This document shows positions 36,197 through 47,428 of a stretch of DNA of 64,000 nucleotides, in pieces (the stretch's first letter is position 1; each line of letters opens with the position of its first letter). The notes beneath the pieces are model-generated. The model made no database searches and was not told the DNA's origin. It was given only the letters and a program-made list of their open reading frames with translations. The translations under genes were made by a program, and so were the position numbers. The stretch is from Ponticaulis sp. (GTDB lineage: Bacteria > Pseudomonadota > Alphaproteobacteria > Caulobacterales > Hyphomonadaceae): contig NZLU01000017.1 in NCBI GenBank assembly GCA_002692725.1, positions 124,001-188,000 on the forward strand, given 5' to 3'.

Positions 36197-36799
36197 TTAT
36201 AAAATCTGGCAGGCGGATTCAAAGTCGAGACGTGGCGAGCGTGGGAAAAGAGTTTCCGGGTCACCATAGGCCAGATTGCAAATGAAGTTCGCCGTCCAGC
36301 TTTCCGTTTCCGGATTGGACTGGAAAAACTCCTTGTCGACGCCCTCGCGATCAAAGCCGGACAATGGTCCACAATCGAGGCCCATAGCTCTGGCGGCAAT
36401 CATCAGATATGCGCCCTGCAAGGTGCCGTTCCGAAATGCCGTCTCTGCTCGATTTTGCGGATCTTTGAACCAGTCCTTGGCGCCGGGATTGTGCGGGAAA
36501 AGTTCTGGAATTTTCTCATGAAATTCCAGATCGTTGGCAATAATCACCGTCCAGGGGGCTTTGATTGTTTTTTCCCGATTGCCCTCACTCATCAGCGGAG
36601 CGAGACGCTGTTTCGCCTCCTCCGTCCGTACGAAGACAAATCGCGCCGGGCAGCAATTTGCACTGGTCGGCCCCATTTTCAGAAGGTCATAGGTCGCGCG
36701 GATCAGTGACTCTGGAACGTCCTTGTCCTGCCATTGATTATAGGTGCGTGCCGATCTGAAAATCTGATCGAGGCTTTCGCCCGGTAAGGGATCGCTCAT
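36197..36799 (-). CDS. Nitroreductase-family protein, RutE/malonic semialdehyde reductase type
   Basis: FMN-dependent reductase, 200 aa. FRSARTYNQWQDKDVPESL at the N-terminus, LLKMGPTSANCCPARFVFV, and the end GLDCGPLSGFDREGVDKEFF match the RutE/HadB subgroup that reduces malonic semialdehyde or 3-oxo compounds. No pyrimidine-degradation (rut) genes are near, so the physiological substrate is open. It sits between nfu and tsaB. Confidence 0.88.
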   Translation of the reverse strand: MSDPLPGESLDQIFRSARTYNQWQDKDVPESLIRATYDLLKMGPTSANCCPARFVFVRTEEAKQRLAPLMSEGNREKTIKAPWTVIIANDLEFHEKIPELFPHNPGAKDWFKDPQNRAETAFRNGTLQGAYLMIAARAMGLDCGPLSGFDREGVDKEFFQSNPETESWTANFICNLAYGDPETLFPRSPRLDFESACQIL

Positions 36800-36823
36800 A
36801 AAAACTCCTGAAAAGGTTTGAAC

Positions 36824-37396
36824 TTAAAGGGCCGCTTCGACGCCGGTGACCTCTGGCACATAATGGCGCAGCATGTTCTCAATGCCTTGTTTCAGCGTCA
36901 TTGTTGATGACGGACAGCCAGCGCAGGCGCCGCGCATCTGAAGCGTCACCAGACCCGTTTCCGGGTCAAACCGATCAAACTGAATATCACCACCATCCTG
37001 TGCAACGGCGGGACGCACGCGTGTTTCGATCAATTCCTTGATCTCAGACACAATCTCAGCTGCATCACCTTCGTATTCGGTTTCGTCCGCTGCTTCATGG
37101 AGCGACACGCCATCCTCAAGGACGGGCATGCCGGAGGTGTAATGGTCCATAATAGCGGCCAGCGTCATCGTCTTCACATGCTTCCAGTCCGCGTCCGATG
37201 CCTTGGTCACCGAAACGAAATCGGTTCCCAGAAAGACGCGCGCGACGCCGTGAACATCAAACAGGCGCATGGCGAGTGGCGACTTGTCGGCCTCATCGCG
37301 ATTTGCGAAATCCATTGTGCCTTCAGTCAGGACCGGCTGTCCGGGTAGAAACTTGAGCGTTTCGGGATTGGGAGTGGCTTCGGTTTGAATGAACAT
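36824..37396 (-). CDS. NifU-like Fe-S scaffold/carrier protein (Nfu)
   Basis: Protein of 190 aa: N-terminal Nfu_N domain (MFIQTEATPNPETLKFLPG, FLGTDFVSVTKASDADW) and C-terminal NifU domain (VRPAVAQDGGDIQFDRF, CAGCPSSTMTLKQGIE with the CxxC that holds the cluster). Delivers 4Fe-4S clusters, probably including to MiaB, Nth and HemW encoded nearby. Confidence 0.94.
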   Translation of the reverse strand: MFIQTEATPNPETLKFLPGQPVLTEGTMDFANRDEADKSPLAMRLFDVHGVARVFLGTDFVSVTKASDADWKHVKTMTLAAIMDHYTSGMPVLEDGVSLHEAADETEYEGDAAEIVSEIKELIETRVRPAVAQDGGDIQFDRFDPETGLVTLQMRGACAGCPSSTMTLKQGIENMLRHYVPEVTGVEAAL

Positions 37397-37444
37397 GAGT
37401 GATAACCTTCCTGACCAGCCAAATGGCGCTGATCTTTCGTGAAA

Positions 37445-38350
37445 TCAACTCCTGTTGGTCACCGTCAGCGGATCTGGTCTCGCTTTGCTGTGAAGCACAG
37501 TGTCGAGCTCTTGCAAACGGAACCGAGCTTCATTGAGAAGATAGGCGAGCTGAATAACGTCATTGCCGCCAAAGCTGAAGCTTCCTGGCTTCGGGTTTGA
37601 GACAAATAACGGGGCTGGTTTGAAAGCCAGATCAAGCGCTTCGAGCAGGCTGGCATATGCCGCTCGAAAGCCTGGCTGGTTGGTCATATCCTCTTCACTG
37701 GAATGAAGCAGCGCGCCAATCGCGAGTATGCGCCCCTTGGTTTTGTAAAATGTCGCCGTGCGATTAAGGTCGAACGGGCCCCGCTCATCCGATCGGACGA
37801 TCCGGCTCAAATCTTCCGTACATTCAGACAATATCTGTCGATATAATTGTAGTTCGCCTTCGAGGAGCGTGGATTCAATTTCATCATCCAGAACAGACCG
37901 GGCTTTCAGACCATCAAATCGGCGCAATGCCTGCGTCGCAGCCAGCAATTGGTTCTCTGCAGAGGTGCCCACAGCCTGTGCGATCAGAGAGGAGGCAAGT
38001 GCCAGATCTTCATCTCGTCCCGAACCGGATGTGATGAGATTGGCCCGGAGATTGGCAAATCGTGACAGAACGCTCGTCAAGCCGGATTGATAGGCTGGCA
38101 TGGCAGTGAGCCGCGCCTGAGGGTGCCAGTTCGGACGAGCCGATGCCCAGCCGCGTATTTCGAGCTCATCTTCGATCAATTCAATGGCGGCACCAATGCG
38201 GGAGTCCGCCCAGACGGTTTGTGGATAATCGGATGGTATTGCCTTCGGAACATTGTGGCTGACCACCATGCTCACAGGAAAGGCAAGTGCAGCGAGGAGT
38301 ATTACCAGGGTCAGACTGCCCCAGATCACTTTTCTCCATAAGCGTTTCAT
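37445..38350 (-). CDS. Membrane-anchored protein of unknown function (DUF2333-like)
   Basis: Protein of 301 aa. One N-terminal TM segment (~8-30), then a helical extracytoplasmic domain. The stretch RGWASARPNWHPQARLTAMPAYQSGL recalls DUF2333, and the rest is rich in Leu/Ala helices (ENQLLAATQALRRFDGLKA). I am not sure of the family. It is separated from nfu by 48 nt and from the copper chaperone gene by 168 nt. Confidence 0.65.
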   Translation of the reverse strand: MKRLWRKVIWGSLTLVILLAALAFPVSMVVSHNVPKAIPSDYPQTVWADSRIGAAIELIEDELEIRGWASARPNWHPQARLTAMPAYQSGLTSVLSRFANLRANLITSGSGRDEDLALASSLIAQAVGTSAENQLLAATQALRRFDGLKARSVLDDEIESTLLEGELQLYRQILSECTEDLSRIVRSDERGPFDLNRTATFYKTKGRILAIGALLHSSEEDMTNQPGFRAAYASLLEALDLAFKPAPLFVSNPKPGSFSFGGNDVIQLAYLLNEARFRLQELDTVLHSKARPDPLTVTNRS

Positions 38351-38518
38351 TCCCCGCCTCCGACAAGCTTCTCCCCCGACATAACGTGTTCGTCAGAGCA
38401 GAAATCAGGCCTGGAATATGGAATTACAGTGGCGATAAGGCCACCTAAAAATAGCTAATCCCTTTCAGCTTCAACTTTATCCGTTAGTTTCGCTTCGCCG
38501 AGAGGCTGACGGTGACGC

Positions 38519-39010
38519 TTAATTCAGCGGCTTGATTGGCGCATCGAAGGAGATTCGTTCGGTGTTTCCATTCGAGAAAATATCGAGCGTGATCCGGGCA
38601 TTGTCGCCTGTTTCCAGCCCACCAGACACGTTGAACAACATGATGTGATAGCCGAACGGCGCAAATTCGACCGTTTCACCAGCTTTCAACTCGACATTTT
38701 CGAGTTTGCGCATCTGCATCATGCCGCCCGACATGTCGTGTGAATGTAATTCTGCCGTTTCCGCGATATCGGTCGTTACATTAAAGACGAGACTGTTGTT
38801 TTCAGTGTTGGATTGCAGAATAAAATAGGCGGCAGTGCTGGACTGTCCGTCCAGGGGCTTGCGCACATAAGCCTCAGAGACGGAATAGCTGACTCCGGCG
38901 ATGGCCATTTCAGGGTTGCCACCATTGTCCGAGCCCGTTGGAACGGGTTCAGACCCTCCGCAGGCTGTGAGCGCAAAAATAGCGGATACGGCAACGAACT
39001 GGCGAAGCAT
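38519..39010 (-). CDS. PCu(A)C-type copper chaperone, lipoprotein
   Basis: Protein of 163 aa with a lipobox FALTACGG (acylated Cys at ~17). The PCu(A)C copper site is visible as ELHSHDM, followed by MMQMRKLENVELKAGETVEFAPFGYHIMLF-type sequence: the His and Met ligands are in the family order H...M...HxM. Members shuttle Cu(I) to cytochrome oxidase in the periplasm. No oxidase genes are nearby. Confidence 0.9.
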   Translation of the reverse strand: MLRQFVAVSAIFALTACGGSEPVPTGSDNGGNPEMAIAGVSYSVSEAYVRKPLDGQSSTAAYFILQSNTENNSLVFNVTTDIAETAELHSHDMSGGMMQMRKLENVELKAGETVEFAPFGYHIMLFNVSGGLETGDNARITLDIFSNGNTERISFDAPIKPLN

Positions 39011-39046
39011 GGAAAACTCCTAAGGACAAAAAATGTTGAAATCGCG

Positions 39047-40081
39047 TCAGGCCGATTTCCAGAGCCCTACAATGTCCCGGACGTCAGAGATAATTGGATC
39101 AGCAATTTCTGCTGCCTTTTCTCCTCCGTTTCGCAGGACCTCGTCAATCGCATCGGGTTCAGCCAGCCAATCATTGAATTTTTGCGTGACCGGAGACAGC
39201 GATTCGACCACGACTTCAGAAAGGGCAGGTTTAAATGTGCCAAATCCCTGTCCGCCATATTCGTTCAGAACATCCTGATCGCCGCATCCCTTCAGAGCTG
39301 CATAAATGCCGACAAGATTTCGAGCCTCAGGTCGGTCCGCGAGTTCTTCCAGAGTTGCGGGCAGCGGTTCTGGGTCGGTCTTGGCCTTTTTGATTTTTTT
39401 GGCCATGGCATCGGCATCATCAGTCAGATTGATGCGGGACAGATCGGACGGATCCGATTTCGACATCTTTTTCGATGCGTCTTTCAGGCTCATCACCCGT
39501 GCCCCGGGGCCTTTGATCAGTGGCTCCGGCATTGGGAAAAAGCCGGGCGCATCAAAGTCGCGGTTAAATTTGTCGGCAATATCGCGTGACAGCTCAAGAT
39601 GCTGTTTCTGGTCTTCGCCCACCGGCACATGGGTTGCCTTATAGGCCAGAATGTCTGCCGCCTGCAGAACCGGATAGTCGAACAGACCCACACTGGCGCG
39701 CTCTTTGTCTTTGCCAGCTTTTTCCTTGAACTGGGTCATGCGTTCGAGCCAGCCCATGCGGGCTACGCAATTGAAATACCAGGCGAGCTCGACATGCGCT
39801 GTAACGGAAGACTGCGCAAAGATGATCGCCTTATTGGGGTCGAGACCCGAGGCGAGATAGGCCGCCGCAATCTGACGCGTATTCGTTTTGAGCGCGCCGA
39901 TGTCATAGGGCATTGTGATGGCGTGCCAGTCGACCACGCAGAACAGACAGTCGTGCTCATGCTGGAGCGCGACGAATTTCTTCAATGCACCTAGATAATT
40001 TCCAAGGTGCAGATTTCCGGTCGGCTGAACGCCGGAAAAGACGCGTTCGGGGCCATTATATGGAGTAGTTTCTTCGCTCAT
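39047..40081 (-). CDS. trpS: Tryptophanyl-tRNA synthetase
   Basis: Class I synthetase, 344 aa. [19 protein letters not shown] contains the HIGH-like HLGN, and [17 protein letters not shown] contains [24 protein letters not shown] is also characteristic. Downstream of murJ by 9 nt. Confidence 0.97.
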   Translation of the reverse strand: MSEETTPYNGPERVFSGVQPTGNLHLGNYLGALKKFVALQHEHDCLFCVVDWHAITMPYDIGALKTNTRQIAAAYLASGLDPNKAIIFAQSSVTAHVELAWYFNCVARMGWLERMTQFKEKAGKDKERASVGLFDYPVLQAADILAYKATHVPVGEDQKQHLELSRDIADKFNRDFDAPGFFPMPEPLIKGPGARVMSLKDASKKMSKSDPSDLSRINLTDDADAMAKKIKKAKTDPEPLPATLEELADRPEARNLVGIYAALKGCGDQDVLNEYGGQGFGTFKPALSEVVVESLSPVTQKFNDWLAEPDAIDEVLRNGGEKAAEIADPIISDVRDIVGLWKSA

Positions 40082-40090
40082 TCCGCCCGT

Positions 40091-41659
40091 CTACTCGACT
40101 GCGCGGCGTCGTGCCAGACTTTTTAAGTCCCGAAGGCGAACAGCGCCGGTCAGAAATGCGGCGGCGCCATAAATCACCATGCCGGTCAGAATGAAGACCA
40201 AAGTCATGTAGAGCTTGCTGTCCAGACTGACCGCACGGATCATTTCTCGGTGCTCGAGCGCGAAGAAAAGTCCCACGCACATCATGGCTGTGGCGATTAT
40301 ACTTCTGCAAAGCCGCGACAAAAACACGCGACCCGGCCGATACCATCCGAGACGGATCAGGCGGCCTGACAAGAGCACGACATTCACCCAGGCCGCGAGA
40401 CTTGTCGCAATAGCCAGTCCCGGGAATCCATAAACCCCTTCTGACTGAAGCCAGAAAAACAGGCCTGCACCGAAAACAATGTTGATCAGCACCGACCAAA
40501 GCGCGAACTTCATAGGCGTTTTTGTATCTTCATGGGCGAAATAGGCGGGTGCCAGCACTTTAATCAAAACAAAAGCAGGCACGCCCCAGGCATAATGGAA
40601 AAGCGCCGTTCCGGCATTGCGGGCATCTGACGTCAGAAACGCGCCACGTGTGAATATGCCTTCCAAAAGGAATTGTGGCGCGATCGCTAACGCCGCAGCT
40701 GCAGGAAGGGTGAGCGCCATGGCAAGCCCGATGCCCTCATCCATGGTTCGGAAGCCTTCCGCCGTATTATCAGCCCGCGCTGCACGCGAGAGACGCGGCA
40801 GAATGGCGACGCCAACCGCAACACCAACCAACCCCAGCGGCAATTGATACAGCCTGTCGGCGTAATAAAGCCAGGTCTTAGCGCCCACTTCGAAGCTCGC
40901 AAGCGACTGGCTGACAATGATGTTGATCTGGGTGCCACTCGCCGCGATTGTTCCCGGCACAGCAAGCGCCATCACTTTAGAGACTCGCGAGGTGAGCCGC
41001 GGCCAGGCAATGAGCGATAGCCTGACATTCTGCCGCCGCGCGCCCCAATACAGAAGAAGCGCCTGAAGAATACCGGCAATCAGGGTCGCGACCGCTGCCG
41101 CTTTCGCCGTGTTTTCGGGCGCAACGAAAACCAGGCCAACCGTAATCAGGCAGATATTCAGTATGGTAGGGACAGCCGCAGACAGAAAGAACCGACCTGT
41201 CGAATTCAAGACGCCTGACAAGAGGGCAGCAATCGACATGCAGGTCAGATACGGCATGGTGATGCGTGTCAGGAGGATGGCGAGATCAAAGTTTTCCTTA
41301 TCGTCAGACTGTCCGCCATGAACGAGCAGCAAGAGCCAGGGCATGGCAAATTGCGCAAGAATGGTGATTGCCGCCGTGATCGCGAAGAGCACGCGCATGG
41401 TTTCGTCGGCCACCCGGCGTGCTGCTTCTGGGCCTTCAGCTTCGAGCGTGCGGGAGTATGACGGCACGAAGGCCGAGGCAAACGCCCCTTCCGCAAAAAT
41501 GCGCCGGAACAGATTGGGAAACATCAGCGCGGTCGTCCAGGCATCGCCGATCGGGCCGGCACCAATGCGCGCGGCCAACAGAACGTCGCGGAAAAAGCCC
41601 AGCATACGACTGACGAGCGTCAGGCTGGACTGAACCAGCGTGTTACGGACGAGACTCAC
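40091..41659 (-). CDS. murJ: Lipid II flippase MurJ
   Basis: Moves lipid II across the inner membrane. MOP-superfamily protein of 522 aa with about 14 TM segments; the N-terminal SRMLGFFRDVLLAARIGAGP and GAFASAFVPSY are MurJ hallmarks (Arg residues of the central cavity). Follows glnD by 33 nt on the same strand. Confidence 0.96.
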   Translation of the reverse strand: MSLVRNTLVQSSLTLVSRMLGFFRDVLLAARIGAGPIGDAWTTALMFPNLFRRIFAEGAFASAFVPSYSRTLEAEGPEAARRVADETMRVLFAITAAITILAQFAMPWLLLLVHGGQSDDKENFDLAILLTRITMPYLTCMSIAALLSGVLNSTGRFFLSAAVPTILNICLITVGLVFVAPENTAKAAAVATLIAGILQALLLYWGARRQNVRLSLIAWPRLTSRVSKVMALAVPGTIAASGTQINIIVSQSLASFEVGAKTWLYYADRLYQLPLGLVGVAVGVAILPRLSRAARADNTAEGFRTMDEGIGLAMALTLPAAAALAIAPQFLLEGIFTRGAFLTSDARNAGTALFHYAWGVPAFVLIKVLAPAYFAHEDTKTPMKFALWSVLINIVFGAGLFFWLQSEGVYGFPGLAIATSLAAWVNVVLLSGRLIRLGWYRPGRVFLSRLCRSIIATAMMCVGLFFALEHREMIRAVSLDSKLYMTLVFILTGMVIYGAAAFLTGAVRLRDLKSLARRRAVE

Positions 41660-41692
41660 ACATTTCCCCCCGGAAAATCAAACCGTCGAACT

Positions 41693-44545
41693 CTAGAAAC
41701 TGTCGGCAGACCTCGCTCTCGCAAGCGTTCTGGCAGGTGTTCGAGGGGCACCCTGATCGTGTGCGCCCAATATGTCGAGCAGATCATTCGCGAGATCTTC
41801 ACGAAGTGCCTCATCGTTTAGTTTTTTGTCATCCTGCGTATGCACATAAAAAACGTCATGAATACGTTCGCCATATGCTCCTGCATGGGCAGAATGAAGT
41901 TTGAGCTGACGGTCGGCGATCGCGCGCGCAAGTTCATGCAACAGAGCGGGCCTTTCTTTGCCGGTGACTTCGATAATGGTGTAGTCGGCAGACCCCTGAT
42001 TATCGATGATGACGTCTGGATCCACCATGAAGGCAGCCTCACGACGCGCGTGGATAGATTTTCTGTCCATCACCTCAGCGACGCCATTCTCAATCGCATC
42101 CGCAACGGCCGATTTCAGGCGCTCGAGCCGTTGAGTTTCTCCGCGACCGAAAATCTGGCCGTCGCCTTCCTGTAGCACAAATAAATCCAGAACGCCGCCG
42201 TTTTTCCCGGTATAGACCTGCGCGGCAGCGATTTGCGCTTCTTCATTCACAAGCGCACCGACAATATCGGCGAACAGACCCGACCTGTCCCAGGTCGCAA
42301 CGAGCAGTTCAACACTGTCGGTATCGTGGTTCACCCGATATTCGACAATCGTCCGGATTTTTTCGTGGGTGAGCAGGTCATGGTGCCAATCCAATTCAGC
42401 ATCAGGCTGGGCGCACCAATAGGCTGGTTCCATTTGCGACAACAGATTGGGCAGGTCACCCTTTCGGAAGATCAGAGCCGTCCGCGCAATATCAGCACGC
42501 GCATCGAGATCGCTTGCGACCTGAGATTCATCTGTATGGTCTGTCGTCAGAGCGGCTTCGGTCGATTCATAAAGCTCCTTCAGCAATTGCCCCTTCCAGC
42601 CATTCCAGACGTCCGGGCCGACTGCGCGAATGTCAGCGATGGTTAGGATGAGCAGCAATTTCAGGCGTTCGACCGTACCGACACGCGCGGCAAACTGAGC
42701 AATCGTCCTTGGGTCGGAGATATCTCGCTTCTGCGCGCAATCACTCATTTCCAGATGATTGCCGACCAGCCAGGCAACGAGCTCAGCTTCCTCTTCGCTC
42801 ACGCCCAGGCGGAGTGATGCAGATTTTGCGGTTTTAGCGCCTTCAATCTGTTGGTCGCCCAAGCCTTTGCCGGTGTCATGCAGTAACATGGCCAGATAAA
42901 GCGCCCGTTTGTTTTTGATGGTCGGGAACAGCTCGATCGCAATCGGTAATTGGGCCTTGTCATCTCCGCGCTCGATTTCAGCAATCGCGTCGACGGCCAG
43001 CAAGGTGTGTTCATCCACAGTGAAGTGGTGATACATATTAAACTGGGTTTGCGCGACGATCTCACCAAATTCAGGCACCATCGCGCCCAGCACATCGGCC
43101 TCATTCATCATGCGCAGGATCGGCCCCGGATCGACCGTATTGATCAACAGATCGAGGAAAATACTCTGTGCTTCCGGGTCTGTCCGATGGGATTCATCAA
43201 AACAGGACAAGGACCGCGTCACGGCGCTCAGAGCGAAGGGGTGAATGTCCGCATTATTGGCCTGGGCGAGCTGGAACAGGCGTAGCATTTCAATCGGGTT
43301 CTTTTCGAAGAAATCTGCGTCATCGATAGAAATGCGACCCGATTCCATATGGAATCCCGGCGTGCTTAGTTTTTGCGATTGTCCAAAGTTAAGAAAACTG
43401 AGGAGGTTTGGTTTGACTTTCTGCTGGTCAGCCTCGAGACGCGCACACAGGATTCGGGTGAGTGAGCCAACCGCTTTCGCCTCGCGGAAATAGCGTTTCA
43501 TGAAGCGCTCGACCCCGAGCCGGTTTTCCGTGTCCTCAAAGCCCATGCGCTGGGCAATTTCAGGCTGAAGATCAAAACTGAGGCGTTCTTCCGGACGTCC
43601 CGTCAGATAATGGATATGGCAGCGCACACTCCAGAGAAAGCGACCGGCACTCCGGAATATCTCGGCTTCCTCTTCGGTGAAGACTTCCCGGTTTGCCAGA
43701 ACATCTTCTAGCGTCACCCCGCCATAAACGTGCCGAACGAGCCAGAACAGGGTCTGTAAATCCCGCAGCCCGCCCTTGCCTTCCTTGACGTTGGGCTCAA
43801 CCACATAACGGGTATCACCTTGTTTTTTGTGTCGTTTATCGCGTTCTTCGAGCTTGGCTGCTATGAACTGAGTTTCCCGGCCCTTGATCAGATCATCCCG
43901 GTAACGCTGCCGGAGCCGGTCAAAAATCGCCTCATCCCCGCAGATGAATCGCGCATCCAGAAGTGCTGTTTCAGTGTTCAGGTCTTCTTTCGCCAGCCGG
44001 ATACACTCATCGACGGTCCGAAAGGCGTGACCCACTTTCAGCCCCATATCCCACAGCATATAAAGCATGTATTCGATCACGCTTTCAGCCCATGGGGTCT
44101 GTTTGTAATTGCGCAGGAATAAGAGATCGATGTCGGAGGATGGTGCCAGAACATTTCGGCCATACCCGCCGACAGCCACCACAGCGAGTTTCTCGCCTTC
44201 GGTCCGGTTGGTATCTCCGAAGGCGATTTCGGACGTAAATTCATAAAGCGACGTAATCACTTCATTCTGAACAGCTGCCAGTAGTCGCGCGGTTTCCAGC
44301 CCGTCAGCGCCTTCATAAAGCCGTTCCTGCGCAATCATGCGTCCGCGAAACAGGGCGCCATGCAGAAGATCCAGTGCACGGCGTCTGATCGCCAGCTCAT
44401 CTTGCAGATGATCCATGGCTGCGGCGCGGAGCTGAACCCTTAATTTCCGGCCATCAATGACCGAATCCAGATTCCAGGGTGCCATGCGGCTTGATCGTTC
44501 GGCTGGCGCGATCTCTAATTCAGTACGGGACAAATGATTGGGCAT
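41693..44545 (-). CDS. glnD: [Protein-PII] uridylyltransferase/uridylyl-removing enzyme
   Basis: Nitrogen sensor that modifies PII. Protein of 950 aa: nucleotidyltransferase domain with GYGRNVLAPSSDIDLLFL (the usual GSDxD appears as SSDID), GlnD PII-uridylyltransferase region, HD domain (LYLAMLLHDTGKGLGDQ) and two C-terminal ACT domains (LLVATWDRSGLFADIVG, VTGKERPALLHELARAI) for glutamine sensing. Follows mutS by 9 nt. Confidence 0.96.
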   Translation of the reverse strand: MPNHLSRTELEIAPAERSSRMAPWNLDSVIDGRKLRVQLRAAAMDHLQDELAIRRRALDLLHGALFRGRMIAQERLYEGADGLETARLLAAVQNEVITSLYEFTSEIAFGDTNRTEGEKLAVVAVGGYGRNVLAPSSDIDLLFLRNYKQTPWAESVIEYMLYMLWDMGLKVGHAFRTVDECIRLAKEDLNTETALLDARFICGDEAIFDRLRQRYRDDLIKGRETQFIAAKLEERDKRHKKQGDTRYVVEPNVKEGKGGLRDLQTLFWLVRHVYGGVTLEDVLANREVFTEEEAEIFRSAGRFLWSVRCHIHYLTGRPEERLSFDLQPEIAQRMGFEDTENRLGVERFMKRYFREAKAVGSLTRILCARLEADQQKVKPNLLSFLNFGQSQKLSTPGFHMESGRISIDDADFFEKNPIEMLRLFQLAQANNADIHPFALSAVTRSLSCFDESHRTDPEAQSIFLDLLINTVDPGPILRMMNEADVLGAMVPEFGEIVAQTQFNMYHHFTVDEHTLLAVDAIAEIERGDDKAQLPIAIELFPTIKNKRALYLAMLLHDTGKGLGDQQIEGAKTAKSASLRLGVSEEEAELVAWLVGNHLEMSDCAQKRDISDPRTIAQFAARVGTVERLKLLLILTIADIRAVGPDVWNGWKGQLLKELYESTEAALTTDHTDESQVASDLDARADIARTALIFRKGDLPNLLSQMEPAYWCAQPDAELDWHHDLLTHEKIRTIVEYRVNHDTDSVELLVATWDRSGLFADIVGALVNEEAQIAAAQVYTGKNGGVLDLFVLQEGDGQIFGRGETQRLERLKSAVADAIENGVAEVMDRKSIHARREAAFMVDPDVIIDNQGSADYTIIEVTGKERPALLHELARAIADRQLKLHSAHAGAYGERIHDVFYVHTQDDKKLNDEALREDLANDLLDILGAHDQGAPRTPARTLARARSADSF

Positions 44546-44554
44546 GAAAGGAGA

Positions 44555-47284
44555 TTAGCCTGATTGGTCTGAAGCGTCACCCGGATCTGTAGCGTCAGAT
44601 TGTTTCAAGAGTCCTTTCAAATGATACATCGCATCAAGGGCTTCTCTGGGGGACATGCTGTCCGGATCGAGATCACGTAGCGCATCCAGAGTTTCATCCT
44701 GTAAGGATTTCGGCGGTCCGATACTGTCAGGCGCTGACGCCTGCGGTCTGTCGCCGTCAAAGCTGAAGAGCGGCATATCATCGGGCGGTGTGGTCATGGC
44801 TTTATCGGCTTCGAGACGTTCCAGGACCTGCTTTGCGCGATGCACGGCAGGTTTCGGTAGACCGGCGAGCCTCGCAACCTGAACGCCATAGGACTTATCT
44901 GCCGGGCCCGTCTGAACCTCGTGCAGGAAAATCAGATCACCCCGCCATTCCCGGGCTTTCAGCGAGAGATTTCCTGCAAAAGGTAGCTGGTTCGCAAGGC
45001 CTGTCAGCTCATGATAATGGGTCGCGAACAGGCCACGGCACCGGATGACATCGTGCAGATATTCGACACACGACCAGGCGATGGCGAGCCCGTCATAGGT
45101 TGAAGTGCCGCGCCCGACCTCGTCGAGAATCACCAGCGACTGCTGGGTTGCCTGATTGAGAATGCTCGCCGTTTCGAGCATCTCGACCATAAACGTGGAT
45201 TTTCCGCGCGCCAGATCATCCGATGCGCCAACGCGTGTGAAAACCCGGTCAACGCAGCCAAGCGTCATCGATTTCGCCGGGACATACCAGCCTGTTTGCG
45301 CGAGTATGACCAGTATGGCTGCCTGTCTAAGAAATGTGGACTTACCCGCCATGTTCGGGCCGGTGATGATTTGCAGCCGGCCCGTGTCCGTTGCGTCTGA
45401 CCCCAGACACAAGGAATTGCTGACAAACCCCGTTCCACTGCCTTTCAACGCTGCTTCAACAACCGGATGGCGGCCCTCGCGAATGTCGAGTGTGGGCCCA
45501 TCTGTGATCTCTGGACGACAGGCTGAAACTTCATCTGCCCATTCCGCGCCCGCGCAGGACAAGTCAAGTTCAGCCAGGATTTCTGATAAGTCTCGAATTG
45601 GTTCGGACTGATCCAGAATAGCCTCGCACATGCGGGCAAAGAGGCGCGATTCGAGCGCTTTGGAGTCAGTGACGGCTGTTTCGATTGCGCGGGCTGTGTC
45701 CGACAATTCCTCGGTCGTATAACGCGTTGCGTTCGCCATGCCCTGGCGCCGGTGGAACCGGTCGGCATTGGCATGACTTTCAAATGCATCGACGTGCTTG
45801 GCCGGTATTTCCACGAAATACCCGAGCATGGCGTTGAATTTGATGCGCAGTGCCGAAAGTTCGGTCTCGCTCTGATAGCGCGCCTCCAGACCGGCGATGA
45901 TTTTCTTGCTGTCATCCCGCAGTGTTCGCAAACGATCAAGTTCAGCATCAGCACCAGCACGGATATAGCCGCCATCAGACACAATGGCGGGCGGTTCATC
46001 CACCATGGTCTGTGCGATCAGGTCTTCCAGGGCTGAAAGACCATCGACCAGTTTACGATCGATCTCGGCTTTGAGTGCGCTGATTAATGGTGATGTTTCG
46101 ACCGTTTCCTCGGTCAGGGTTGAAGAGATGTCTCCAGCAATCGCCAGTGCTTTTCGGCAGGATGCGACGTCAATCGGTGTTCCGCGCCCCAACCGTAGTC
46201 TTGATCGAATACGGTCAAGATCCGGCAAGGCTTTCAGCTGTTCGCGCAGATCCGTTCTCAGCTCATCGCGTTCAAGGAAATCCTGGATCCGGTCGAGCCT
46301 TTGATGGATTGCTGTCGGATCAGTCAGCGGACGCGCCAGATGCTCGCCCAATAGTCTTGCGCCTGCCGCTGTTCTGGTTCGATCAATCGTCGAAAGTAAC
46401 GTGCCTTTTCGGCTTCCTGACTGGGCTCGTTCAAGTTCCAGCGCGTGACGCGTCGTTTCATCGATCACAAGATGCGCGCTGCCGGTTTCTCGGCGTGGAA
46501 AATCAAGCTCGGGCTGTATACCTGCCTGAGTGAGCTGGATGTAACTGAGGAGAAGGCCAATCGCCGACACTTCACCTTGAGAAAACTCGCCCAGTCCATC
46601 AGCAGATGAGAGCCCGAACGCTGACATCAGAGCCTCGCGACCACCCTTATGACTTGCCTGACGGGTCTGATGGGGGGTCAGAATAACATCAAGCGCCTGC
46701 AAATTGCCGCGCAGGTCGGTGTCTTCCAGATCGGCATCGAGCAGGACCAGTTCTCGCGGCCCATAGCCAGAAAGCGTAGACGGTGCGGCCTCCAGCGGAA
46801 CGGTCTGAACGACGAAACGCCCCGTGGAAATGTCGGCGAGCGCGAGACCCGCTATGCCGTCTGCGCGCAGGGCCACAAGGCTGGCGAGATAATTGCTCGC
46901 CCGCGCTTCGAGCAGCGTATCTTCGGTCAGTGTGCCGGGTGTTACAATACGGACAATATCGCGATTGACCACCGCTTTGGAGCCGCGTTTTTTCGCGTCT
47001 TCGGGCGTTTCAGTCTGCTCACAAATGGCGACCGAAAAGCCCGAGCGGATCAATCTGGCGAGGTAAGGTTCTGCTGAATGATGGGGCACCCCGGCCATCG
47101 GGATCGGATCGCCTTTATGCGCGCCACGTTTGGTCAGCGTGATATCAAGTTCTCGCGCGGCAATCTCGGCATCCTCGAAAAACAGCTCATAAAAGTCGCC
47201 CATCCGGAAGAACAAAAGCGTGTTCGGATTTCGGGACTTTATTTCAAGGTATTGCGCCATAAAGGGCGTGACATTTGCAGACAT
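44555..47284 (-). CDS. mutS: DNA mismatch repair protein MutS
   Basis: Recognises mismatches. Protein of 909 aa: mismatch-binding [14 protein letters not shown] with the Phe-x-Glu motif near residue 28, core and clamp domains, Walker [14 protein letters not shown], Walker [18 protein letters not shown], and a C-terminal dimerisation tail. Divergent from maeB; first gene of the mutS-glnD-murJ-trpS run. Confidence 0.97.
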   Translation of the reverse strand: MSANVTPFMAQYLEIKSRNPNTLLFFRMGDFYELFFEDAEIAARELDITLTKRGAHKGDPIPMAGVPHHSAEPYLARLIRSGFSVAICEQTETPEDAKKRGSKAVVNRDIVRIVTPGTLTEDTLLEARASNYLASLVALRADGIAGLALADISTGRFVVQTVPLEAAPSTLSGYGPRELVLLDADLEDTDLRGNLQALDVILTPHQTRQASHKGGREALMSAFGLSSADGLGEFSQGEVSAIGLLLSYIQLTQAGIQPELDFPRRETGSAHLVIDETTRHALELERAQSGSRKGTLLSTIDRTRTAAGARLLGEHLARPLTDPTAIHQRLDRIQDFLERDELRTDLREQLKALPDLDRIRSRLRLGRGTPIDVASCRKALAIAGDISSTLTEETVETSPLISALKAEIDRKLVDGLSALEDLIAQTMVDEPPAIVSDGGYIRAGADAELDRLRTLRDDSKKIIAGLEARYQSETELSALRIKFNAMLGYFVEIPAKHVDAFESHANADRFHRRQGMANATRYTTEELSDTARAIETAVTDSKALESRLFARMCEAILDQSEPIRDLSEILAELDLSCAGAEWADEVSACRPEITDGPTLDIREGRHPVVEAALKGSGTGFVSNSLCLGSDATDTGRLQIITGPNMAGKSTFLRQAAILVILAQTGWYVPAKSMTLGCVDRVFTRVGASDDLARGKSTFMVEMLETASILNQATQQSLVILDEVGRGTSTYDGLAIAWSCVEYLHDVIRCRGLFATHYHELTGLANQLPFAGNLSLKAREWRGDLIFLHEVQTGPADKSYGVQVARLAGLPKPAVHRAKQVLERLEADKAMTTPPDDMPLFSFDGDRPQASAPDSIGPPKSLQDETLDALRDLDPDSMSPREALDAMYHLKGLLKQSDATDPGDASDQSG

Positions 47285-47428
47285 GGCTTCAGCTTACCGG
47301 GGGAGAATAGTCATCATTCGATAAAAACATGGCGCGCGAGAGTTCATTTCCCTTGATTACTGTTGTTCGGGGTGCTGTGGAGCATTAACCTATGCCCGTT
47401 CTTGTGCGCGATGAGGAAACGCCTGTCT

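Noticed and set aside
38351..38518. GTGGC/GCCAC hairpin beside an A run as a terminator for the copper chaperone gene
   Set aside because: The stem is only 5 bp and on the transcribed strand the T run lies before, not after, the stem.
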